From Combretum micranthum (taxonomy: Eukaryota; Streptophyta; Magnoliopsida; Myrtales; Combretaceae): DNA of 64,000 bases. The notes below the pieces were generated by a model that had not been told where the DNA came from, did not search any database, and worked only from the letters and a program-made list of their open reading frames with translations. Every line of letters starts with the position of its first letter. The first letter of the stretch is position 1. This document shows, one piece after another, positions 36,801 to 48,800 of the stretch. The translations under genes and the position numbers were made by a program. The stretch lies in the NCBI GenBank assembly GCA_024138025.1, contig JAMXBD010000065.1:1847501-1911500 (forward strand). The letters are read 5' to 3'.

Positions 36801-39800
36801 ATTGCTCATTCTAATTGACTAGTTTGATTTCCTACAGATATTCTTAGAAGACTGGGAAAACTATTTTCCAGCATTATCACTATGGATGTATGCATAGCGA
36901 CATTGGACTTTGTTTTAATTTCAACACAAAAGGCCTTAAAATGAGAAAACACTTCTTGAATGATTTTTATATCAGATAGAGCGAATTCACTTGAGAGTAA
37001 TAATTTACAGAAGTAACCATATATCTAAAACCTGGTTTAGACTCAATAGGACATGAATTCCTAACATAAGAGTGGACCAGTTTTAAAGGAAAGTTAGCTC
37101 TTTTATTGACTCTAGGAATGGAAGATAGATGATGATGCTTAGTTAACTGATAAGAGTCACGATCTAAGAAAGATACATCATTGAAAGGAGGAAATAATTT
37201 CTTCAATAAAGTAGAGAGCAATGCTCCAAGTGGTGTTTACTTCAAATGGCGTTATGACATTGGAACTAGCAACAAATCTTGTAATTTATAAAACGTTAAA
37301 AGCAATTTGGTTCATTAAGAATTTGAACCACATAGTTTCAAATGTGGTCCAGTTTGGCTCTTGAACCAAATTATACCATGGGCACCACTAGTTTTTTGCT
37401 ATTTTTTGTGGGAGGAGAGGAATAGTCGTATTATTGGGAACTTTTTCTCATTCAATGGTTGCTATCTTTAGAACCCTTTTTGCTTTTTTTGCTTTGTTTT
37501 TTCTTTTGTTTTTTTTTTTAATGGCATCTTTGATAATTTATGTGCACTTCTTTTTCCTTTTTTTTTTTTTTTTTGTGTGTGTGTGTATTTTGTTGGAATC
37601 ACCTTTGATTTTTAGGGCCAGTTTATCGACCTAGTTTACCTTTTTGGCTTTCAGTGTTTATGTGTTATAAATGGAAAGTTAAAAAATATCTTGTTTTACC
37701 TAAAAAAGTCTTTTATGTGTTATATCAGTTGATCCAAAGTTTTAATCCTTATTCACTAATTAATTTGTTTTTCCAATTCTATTTAGGGAACTACGAGCGA
37801 CTCTCATCATTCTTGCCAGGATGCTTAGAACATACTTAAATGTCTTGGTTAGTTTATTCCTCCATTGCTGGCTTCAGTTTGGTCATGAATGTAGTTTGTT
37901 TTTCATTTAAGCTCTTTGCATATTTGTTGGCTCGTTCTTTTATGGTGTGGCTTGAATGGTTCGTTGCTGCTGCCTAACACTCTTTACTGGCAGGCTCTAT
38001 TGCTACTGTTTCTTCTGTTTTCTAGTTGGGTAGCTTATGTGATGTTTGAAGATACGAATCAAGGAAAGACCGTATTTACATCATATAGTGCTACGTTATA
38101 CAAGATGTTCATCTTATTCACCACATCCAACAATCCAGATGTATGGTTACCAGCGTACAAGTAAGTTGAAATCACCACAAACAAGTCTCTTTTTGCTATA
38201 TTAAATTGTACCGTATGCATAACTTACCTACTATGGTACAGGTGCCTTTTCCCAGTAATGTTTTCTTGTATTACCAAGTCTGAGTTATATAGTCTTTGTT
38301 CATTTTGCGGTAATAAATTAATATTTTATAGATTGTCAAGTTCTACCCAAACATTTATACGAGAAATGACATTTTATTGCATCTTGCAGACCTTTTAAGT
38401 TGACCGATATGAATTTTCTTTGGTCTTTTTCAGAATCTCCCGCTGGTATTCCCTGTTTTTTATCCTTTATATACTGCTGGGAGTATACTTTGTCACAAAT
38501 TTGATCCTTGCTGTTGTATACGATAGTTTTAAAAGCCAGGTACAGTATTCTTTCTTATACAGCTTTTTTGAAGAACGAAGAGTAAGCAGCTAGCTTCTAC
38601 AACTAATATGTCAGGGCAGTTCTTCTGATGGTCCTTATTTTCCTTTTAGCTTGTGAAACAACTTTCTGAGATGGACCAGATGAGGATAAGCATACTGGGA
38701 AAAGCCTTTAAGCTGATAGACAAACATGTATGTATGCTTTACTTTTTGGTGTTCAATCTCTCCCATACTTTTCAAAATCAATTACTTAGCATTTCATATT
38801 TCTAATAATTTCACCTGCTTTTCAACAATCATTATCAAGTAGTTTCCTCTTTGAGTTTTCACATAACAAGTTTCTATGAAGGAAACAATTTATATGTTTA
38901 TGTCCAATTCTTAATTGGCAAAGACAACTATAGCCCCTAACTGTACAATAATTATCATAATGTGTTGAGTAAAAGTTCCATATTTTATCTACTCCATTAA
39001 CATGCTTTATTTCATTACAATTGTACATTAAAATACAAACTTAGAAAGATTCCATGACAACATCCACAAAATAAATAGAACTTTTTTAATAAAGACTCTA
39101 TATGGCTTACAAAACCTTGCATGATAGCATTAATTTGTTTTTAGCTAACGCAATTGAACTTTTGTGTTATTTATTTTGCTTTTAGAACCATTTCATCTTA
39201 AAGTGAAATTTAGATGGTTAAACAAATACTAGCTTTAATTCTAGGACCACAATTTTGTAAATAGCATTAATTATGCCAATTCTAAGAGTCAGTTTGTTTA
39301 TCTGTGCTTTACCATATGGCTTCCTTTTTCCAATTTGTCCTTCCACAATTAATGTAACATTTATCTTCTTTTTCCTGCATATAAACAATGGGTTGCATTA
39401 ACAGAATGGGGGGTTTATTAATAAAGAGCAGTGTATCCAGCTATTCAAAGAGCTAAATAATTACAGGTATTTACGCAGTTGTAATTCTTCCCCTCCTCTC
39501 CCCCAACACCCCCACCCCAACCCCCCCCCCCTCCCCGGGCGGGGCCAAACACACACACATCCATGAGCTTTAGCTGGCTATGTGGGATGAATAATGGTCC
39601 TGTGAAAGTGATTTGAAAATTTAAATTTTTATGGTAGGACTGCAGTTATCTAGAGAAATATTCTATGCCTCGTTAATCTTCTGAGCCCCAAAGTAGTTGT
39701 TTGATGATGATTGTATCAGTAGAAATGATAGAAATGCCTTTTCTAAGGTTTTGGTTTTACCTCTGTTGCATAGCTTACTGGATCTCATGAATTTATATCA

Positions 39801-42800
39801 AGTCAATCACATCAATCTGTATCTCTTACAGTTTTTTGTTTCTTTGAGGTTCCTTTTGTTTCTTATCTATGAGCAATCCTTCAGAATTATTTAATCTTAA
39901 GAGGACATGTTGAATCTTATATATCTTTTCTAGTTGAAATATTATTGGAAGTGCAAAGAACCCCCCTAGCAGCACCAGCTGGTTTTATGCTCACCGGCTC
40001 ACAAAGAATTATATTTATGTTTGTTTGACCATAGCAGCATATGAAATGTTGGACGGTACAAATTTAGTAACACTCTTTTCCCCATATTTGTTTGCTAAAC
40101 TGGAATACTTCACCATTTTGGGTTGTCACTTATAATGCTTATGGAAACCAATTTGGGGAATTAACAACATAAGTGGCTGCCTTACTATGATAGCTTTTCA
40201 TGGAATGGCTAAAGGCTCAGGCCAACCATAATATGAGGTTTTTTGTGTTCAGTTCTTCATTAAAGTTGTTGATGAGCCCCCAACATGGTGCAGTCTACTA
40301 TAAATTGCGCCTCATAGTTCTTTTAGATCTTTGAGAAAATATATTTCTCTTGAACTCTATTCAAGATTAGCTTATAATTGTTTTCCTGATGGACTTCCTT
40401 CAGGACGTTACCAAAGATATCAAGAGAAGATTTTGAGCTTATTTTTGATGAGCTAGATGATAGCCATGACTTCAAGGTATGGAAAATTTGATTTAATGTA
40501 ATCTTTCATCAAGTCATCCTTTTCTCAAAATGAACTTGCATGATGACATGTCCTCTTTGCTGTTTGCCAATGGTCTTTCCTTGCCATGCAATTTCTAGAT
40601 GTACTCTATGCAAATCTCTCTGTAATGTCTAACAAATTAATGCATTGTTTAATACCAACTAATATGTAATTTGGACATAATAGATCGTGATGCAGGTTTA
40701 GTTTTATAATAAATAATAAAGCTTACACCATATTTATAAGTACAAACTTTTAGATCCATTGGATGTGAAGTTAATTCAATATGGTAGTGGAGTAGGAGGT
40801 GCCAGGCTTATCATTGCATTGCTATTGAGGCACCATTAAACTAAGTCATCCACTAGATTGCTTTAGTGAAAAGTCTCATCCGAAGTGAAGGGAGTGTTGA
40901 GTAATAAACATTAAAGACCACATCATATTTATAAGGTTGTGCTTTTATCTCAATTAGTTATGGAACCAACCAACAAAGTTCATCAAGGTGGACTTTCAAA
41001 TTTGGAATTCTAAGTTGAGTACACAAATGACCTCAAACACCTGTAAAGTTCAACTTATAATATGTAGCAAACACAAGTGCGTTGAAGTCATCCACAGGAT
41101 TGCTTTTAGTGAGAAGTCTCATCCTAAGTGAAGGGAGTGTTGAGTAATAAACATTAAAGACCCCATCATATTTATAAGGTTATGCTTTTATCTCAATTAG
41201 TTATGGAACTAACCAACAAAGTTAATCAAGGTAGACTTTCAAATTTGGAATTCTAAGTTAAGTACACAAATGATCTCAAACACCTGTAAAATTCAACTTA
41301 TAATATATAGCAAACACAAGTGTGTTGAAGCATCTTCTTTCATTGGCACCAGTTCTATTCCCTTTATTGTACTGCTGGACCTGCTAATTTGTTTCTTGTT
41401 TCCATCTTTCCTTCCTAGATCAACATGGGTGAATTTGCTGACCTTTGCAATGCAATTGCTTTAAGATTCCAAAAGGAGGATACTGTAAGTTGAAAGAATT
41501 TCCAGCTTTTAATTTGGAAGTAATTATTGAGCACTAGAACTGCATGTTCATTAGTGCATGTATGTTTTGATTGCAGCCTTCTATCTTTGAGAAATTCCCA
41601 TCATTCTACAATTGCACTATCTCTGAGAAAATAAAAAGTTTTGTACGGAGTCCAAAATTTGGATATTTGATATCATTTATCCTCATTCTAAATCTGGTGG
41701 CAGTGATCACTGAATCAACGGTATGTCTCTATTGGTTTTATGTTCTATTGTTCTAATAATTTAGACATGGATGTGAAGTTTATTTATCTCTTCATATGAT
41801 AGTTTTTTAGCTTATTTTGTACCTTGTAGTGTCATTATATTTGGTATTGTTTATAGTATTGAACTTTGCATTTGCTTCTCTAAAATGCTCTACCAATTGT
41901 AGATGCTATCTGCATATTGGTTGTAGTTAAGTAATAAATATAATAATTCACACTATATCTAGATGTTTAAATTTGTAAATGAGATGGTTATGGTATTTAC
42001 CCGCAAATACCAGATCCAATTAATCAAGTTGTCCATTTGATAGATCTTAATCTACAAATGAAGTGGAATCATATATAATATATATAATAATTTACACCAT
42101 AGCTACAATCTTAAACTCCTACTTTAGATGGTTGTGGTAATGACTTATACATTGTATTAGATCTGTAAAGTTTAAACACAAAGGGAGAATGATCAGAGAA
42201 ATTGTTGTATATCTTGTTGATCTATAAGGTTACATATACAAGATTTAAGGAACCAAAAAGGAAAGTAAATCAATATTTATGACTAGTAAATACCAAGAGA
42301 ATATTATATACTAATTATATATATATTAATAGCCTATAACACTTCCTCTCAAGTTGGGGTACAGATATTAATCATGCCCAGCTTATTATAAAGATAATCA
42401 ATTCGAACCCCATTTACAACCTTTGTAAACAGGTCTCCTAATTGTTCTCCAAACTAGTTTTCACAAACCCTGTAGAAATTAACTCCTGCCGAATTTTCTC
42501 ACAAACAAAATGGTAATCAATCTTGATGTGCTTAGTTTGTTCATGGAATATTGGATTTGATGCAATATGGAGAGCGGCATGATTATCACACCACCATTTT
42601 ACAGGAAGTGAGATGTTGAGTCTTCATTTAAGAGATGGTATATCCACATTACTTCACACGCTGACTGTGCCATAGTTCTACATTCTAATTCCGCACTTGA
42701 TCGAGATACAACACTCTGTTTATTACTTTTCCAAGAAACCAAATATTCACCAACAAAAACACGATAACTTGAAGTAGATCTCTTACCTTCCTTACATCCT

Positions 42801-45800
42801 ATCCAATCAGTATCTACAAAACACTCAATACTAGTATGACCATGATTCTTATATAAGATACCACGTCTAGGTGCTTCCTTTAAATGGTACAAGATTCGTT
42901 TTACAGCGGCCCAATGATCAATAGTTTGAGATGACATGTACTAACTCACAACACTAACTGAATATACAATATCTGGATGGGTTATCGTAAGATAGTTTAA
43001 TTTCCCAACCAACTGTCTATATCTTTTAGGATACCACGTCCAAGTGCTTCCTTTAAATAGCACAAGATTTGCTTTACAGCGGTCCAATGATTAATAGTTG
43101 GAGATGACATGTACTGACTCACAACACTAACTGAATATGCAATATCTGGATGGGTTAACATAAGATAGTTCAATTTCTTAACCAACCGTTTATATCTTTC
43201 AAGATGCTCAAATAACATAACTTCCCTTGTCAACTACAAATTAGGAACTATTAGTGTATTACATGGATTAACACCTAATTTTTCTGTTTCGGATAATAAA
43301 TCAAGTACATATTTTCTTCGAGACAGAAAAATTCCCTTCTTATTCCTCATTATCCCAACACCCAAAAAATATTTCAACATCAATCCTTTGTTTGAAATTA
43401 ACTGTGAAGAAAGGATTTGCAAGATGAAATACTTGTAGTATCATTGCTAGTAATGACAATATTATCCATATAGACCACAAACAAAATAATACCAGCTGTA
43501 GACCGTTTGTAAAATACAGAGTGATTAGATTTACTTTTTTGCATCTCAAATCTCTCATCCACTTAGCTAAATTTTCTAGATCAAGCATGAGGGCTTTACT
43601 TCAAGCCATACAATGACTTACGAAGATGACAAATCTTCCCTGGTAATTTACTTTCTGCATCCCAAATCTCTCAACCACTTAGCTAAATTTTCCAAACCAA
43701 GCACGAGGGCTGTGCTTCAAGCCATACCGTAACTTGCGAAGATGACAAACCTTTCCTGACTCCTTCTGAGCAACAAACCCATGAGGTTGCTCCATATACA
43801 CTTCCTCTTGAAGATCCATGTAGGAAGGCATTTTTGATATCTAACTGATGTAGAGGCTAATTATGCATTGCCGCCATGGAAATAAATAACCTAACAGATG
43901 TTAACTTAGCAATAGGAGAAAAGATATCAGAATAATCTATTCCATAAGTTTGGGCATATCCTTTAGCAACAAGATGAGCTTTCAATTGGTCAATTGATCC
44001 ATCGGGATTTACTTTAACATTAAAAAACCAATTTACATCCAATAGCCTTTTTCCCTAAAGGTAAATCTACCAAATCCCAAATACCATTTTTGTCAAGGGC
44101 ATTCATCTCTTCTATCATTACACTACGCTATCCCATATGGGATAAGACTTCGTGAATAGTTTTACAAATAGAGATAGAATCAAGAGATGCAATAAATGAA
44201 CAAGAGGAGGTTGATTGGTGATCATAAGACACAAAAGAAGAAATAGGATATGTACACTGACATTTACCTTTATGAAGGGCAATAGGAAGGTCGTCCTTGG
44301 AGACTGAATTTGATGATGAGGGAGCTGGTTCAGGAGATGTATAGGGAGCTTGTTTAGAAACACGTTGTCTAGGAGTGTAGACCTGAAGGAGAGGTTTAGG
44401 AGTATAAGTAGTGGATGTAATTGTATAGATTAACAAATCATCATCCTTCCCCTAACTTGCATCGTCAGAAGATGGAAAGAAAGGGGTATCTTCACGAAAA
44501 GTAATATCAATCGACACTAGATACCTATCAAGCGTAGGATAATAGCACCCATATCCCTTTTGAACACAAGAATACCTAAGAAAAATACATTTCAATGATC
44601 TAAGATCAAGTTTTGTAACCTGACGGCGCACATCCCGAACAAAACAAGTACAACCAAATATTTTTAGTTCAATAGGAAACTACGGTTTATTCGGGAAAAG
44701 AGTATGATAAGGAGTCTCACCATTTAGAACAACTGAAGGCATACGATTAATTAAAAAACAAGCTGTGAACACAAAAAGTGTTTGGAGACATGCATTTGAA
44801 ACAACAAAGCCTTGGCAGTTTCAAGCAAATACCTATTTTTTCTCTCAGCAACACCATTTTGAGATGGTGTATCTACACAAGAAGTTTGGTGAATAATGCC
44901 ATTTTTAATCATGTAAGGTTGAAAGGTTTCAGATAAATACTCTTTGGCATTATCACTTGGCAACGTTTGTACTGAAACATTAAACCGAGTCTTAGTTTTA
45001 GCCCAAAAAGAAAAAAAAATGATAGAACAACTCAGCACGATTCTTCATTAGATATAACCAAGTCACATGAGAGTAATCATCAGCAAAAGTGATAAATATT
45101 TAAATCCAGTTTTAGATGTCACTAGACTAGGATCCCATATATCTGAATGGACTAACTCGAAAGGAGCATTCACCTATTTATTGACTCTAGTACTTGAAGT
45201 AATGTAATGATGTTTTGCATACTCAAAAGACTTAATGTAATAACTCTGAATTGTGAAATTGAGAACAAAGTTTTTTTAACAAAGAGAGAGACCCAATCAG
45301 CGATGTGCATCAAAAAGAGTTACAACTCCAGAGTAAGTAATAGAATATGGTACCTTTGTGTTTAGAATGTAGAGATCTCTAGTAGTCTTTCTCGTTATAA
45401 GGTCTTAGATTAAGCAAAAGTCAAGGAAAAGTTAGATGCGATGGTCAAGTGAACGAGTGAGCTTACTAATAGAAATTAAATTAAAGGATAAATCAGGAAA
45501 GTTTAGAATGAAAGATAAATAAACTAACGGAGTTAGATTAGCTATATTAGACTAAAGAACATGAAATGTTGACCCATTAGCTAAAGTGACCGGAGAGGAA
45601 GAGGTATGAGGTTAGAAAGTAGAAAATAAATTGAAATTACCTATCATATAATCTGTGGTACCGGAATCAATAGCCCATTTGAAAGATGAAGCAACAAGAC
45701 ATGTATTTGGTTTACCTGATTCAGTGATGATAGTAACAGAAGTGGATGAAGATTTTAACGATTCTTGATATTGTAAGAACTAGGCATATTAATCTGCAAA

Positions 45801-48800
45801 AACCATAATAGATTTTTCAGATGCACTATTGGAAGTGGAAACATGTGTTGATTGAAATCCTTTATTGTTACTCTACAATTTTTTTATAATCATGCTTCAT
45901 ATGCCCTGGCTTATGACAGTAGTGACACACAATCACTCAAGATTTTATACTCTTTATTTCTTCCATAACTTCAACACAAACTCACAGGAATAGCAATAGC
46001 AAAATAATATAAAGCAAAATACTCATGATTGAACTTAAACACTATCCCTACCAAAGGCCACTAACCATCACTTAACCTCATCGCTTCAAATGACAACAAC
46101 AAAGCCACTACCACCGATGACCAAATACGACAATTACCATCAACCACTGAGAACACTCGATGACTGACTGAAGCTCCTAACCTAATCCACGACGATGACA
46201 CAATCAAACTCTGACAACCCAAGGGCCATTGAAAGACCAAACCCACCAAAGGTTGTCGCATGCAACTGCCACAACCTAAACTCAAACTCAACCACACCTC
46301 AAAATGCGACTTGCTGAACGCCTAATTTTGCCACTGCACCCAACCAAGCTACCTTTGACAAACTTCTAAACACGCTAGACCAGAATTCAACCTCAAAACA
46401 CCAAACAATCAATAAACAAACCTGGGTTTGAAAACATAACGAACAAAGTAACCACACAGCCAAGTCATATAAACTCAAGTGGGTCGATTAATGGTAACAG
46501 GAGGGACTTTTGGTGCCACAAGTGCCCTCACGCACCGGCGGTGTGAACCTTGTGGCAACACGTGTGAGATACGTGCTAGGGTTTTGGCTTCAAGAATTTC
46601 TAGATGAGCTCGTTAGTGGGTGGTGTCTCCCTTGGTTGGCGGTGACGAAAGGAAAACATTTTGAAAATATTGTGCTCTCAAGAGTCATTGCTCACTTAAG
46701 CAACACATAAAAAATTGATCCTTAATGGTTCTGATACTATGTAAAGTATAAACACAAAGGGAGAATGATAAGAGAAATTGTCGTATATCTCATTAATCTA
46801 TGGAGTTACATATATACGAGATTTAAGGAATCAAAAGGGAAAGTAAATCAATATTCATGACTAGTAAATACCTAGAGAATATTCTATACTAATTTTACAT
46901 ATACTTACGGCCTATAACAAGATCAAAAGGTCATTTGCTCAAATCCCTTTATAATCATTGCACTCTACCGATTAAAGTTGTTCATTTGACAAATTTCAGT
47001 CAAAGTTTTGCCTCACAAGTGCGGTGGAGTGTGAAGCAGAAAGTATAATAAAAGACATAATGTCTATAAGTTCAAGTTTTTACATAAGATGGTTGTGAGT
47101 GTAAGCTTTTGCTACATTTATGTTTATTGTTGCTGAGCTGCTTACACCTGATGTTCAAGTAAGAAACCATGCATTTAACCTTTCTGATTGTTTCTCTCTC
47201 CCATGCTTTGGTATATTTCCCGTGAATCATTGAAATGTAGCTGGTGAGATCGCATAAAAGCAAATCTTTTTTTAATATAAGTACATGAAGATCAGAAACG
47301 TGGTCTCTAGAAAATCATTACTACAGAATTGGCCACCGGAGAGAGTGGGCATTCAATTTCTCACGATGAATAATTATATACTGTGGTGCCTCTCAATCTG
47401 TTGAAATCGCATTTGCCATTGTGATGTAACTCAAGAAGACAAGGATTGATACTCAACTCAATGGAATCTTTCCATGAGCCTTTGAACTAATTAAATATCG
47501 GGAAAAGGAGACAAATAATAATATTTTTAAAAAAATTAAAAAAATGCCACTAGGGTGGAAGTAATTTCAAACTTACGTGAGTTGAACTTGTCTCTTGAAT
47601 AGATGGGTTTATGAGTACCTAAACTTGTCTCTTGAAGAGACGAGATTAGTACACTTACACTCACCTCATCTTTTTAAGAGACAAGCTTGGCCAAGTTTAA
47701 AAAAAAAAAAAAAAAAATTATTAAAATATAATGGTATAAAATAAAAAATAATTAAAAAATTCAAAAAAGTAGATATTATTAAATGTTCATACTATTTTTC
47801 ATGTGAATAGAAATTATCTATTCATCGCATTTAATGTGTTTATAATTACAACACACTTAACAAATATAATTAAAAAACAGGTATCTATTTGGCCAAGCTT
47901 ATCCCTTGAAGAGATGGGTTGGTGTAAGTGGATCAATCTCATCTCTTCAAGATACGAGTTTAGGCACTTATAAACTTATCTTTTTGTCAATGGTTTTATA
48001 GCCTAATGACATCTCTTCTGATCTCTCATGTAAAAAAGGTTTTAATTTTGAATCTCCTCTCCCCGTTGTAATTGGCTTGAAAAAAAAAAAAAAAAAAAAA
48101 GAACTAGCCTTTTCAAGAGACGAGTTTAACTTACCTAATTATGAGGTTATTTTCGTTCTAGTGGCATTTTTGTAATTTTCTTTAAAAAACATTATTATTT
48201 GTTTCTTTTTCCTTTAAACATCCCTTGTAATTAATTAATTGATTATTATCTATTTATTTATTTTTTTAACATTTATCATTGTGTATGAGATGTTGAAATT
48301 GAATAAGTTTCTAATGCTAATTACACATTGCTTTATTTAACCAAAAAAAAAAAAAAATTACACATTGCTTTGTTGGGGGAAAAGGAATAAAATATTATTA
48401 ATTTTAAAAAAACTACAAAATTGCCATTGGGATAATATTAATCCCAATTCTAGGCAACATGATCTCGTCTCTTGAAGAGACAAGGTCGTCACATTATAAA
48501 GAGGCGAGATCAGTACAAATTCCCTCACTTTCCATTTGTTCCTTGAAAAACAGATCCTTTTTTCATTTATAATAAAACCTATCAAAATAAGATATAAATA
48601 GCTATATAAGCCATTAGCCATCCTCCACCATGGCTAAACAACTTCCAAACTTCAGTAGTATTCCCAAACCCAATCTATCCAAACACAGTTCCAAAACCAA
48701 TCCAACCAAACACATTCTCAATCCCAAATCATTCAACCACAAAAGTATTGTCAAACTTTTCATCACAAACATATACAGAACTTTGAAAACATAATATGAA

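Larger units (their letters stand above)
29957..36836 (-). mobile_element. Copia C with nested TRIM
   Basis: 6.88 kb on the minus strand. LTRs at 29957-30186 and 36576-36836 (TGAAGC... to ...CCTACA on the + strand). Target duplication GATAT at 29952-29956 and 36837-36841. Primer site TGGTATTAGAAGGGAGG on the minus strand and purine tract GACGGGGAG inside the 3' LTR. Content in minus order: gag (36480-35680), TRIM insertion (35675-34363), zinc knuckle, protease (34078-33806), integrase with internal duplications (33400-32340), RT (31900-31080) and RNase H (30900-30190). Many frame breaks. Confidence 0.93.
42164..46919 (-). mobile_element. Copia E
   Basis: 4.76 kb on the minus strand. LTRs at 42164-42341 (178 bp) and 46740-46919 (180 bp). 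Target duplication AGATC at 42159-42163 and 46920-46924. The primer site on the minus strand reads TAGTATCAGAACCA. Minus order: a long leader (46730-46000) without gag homology, zinc-knuckle remnant (45940-45880), protease, integrase (45190-44740), RT (44060-43230) and RNase H (42940-42600). Two internal tandem duplications and many stops are present. It is the same family as Copia H of intron 5. Confidence 0.92.
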
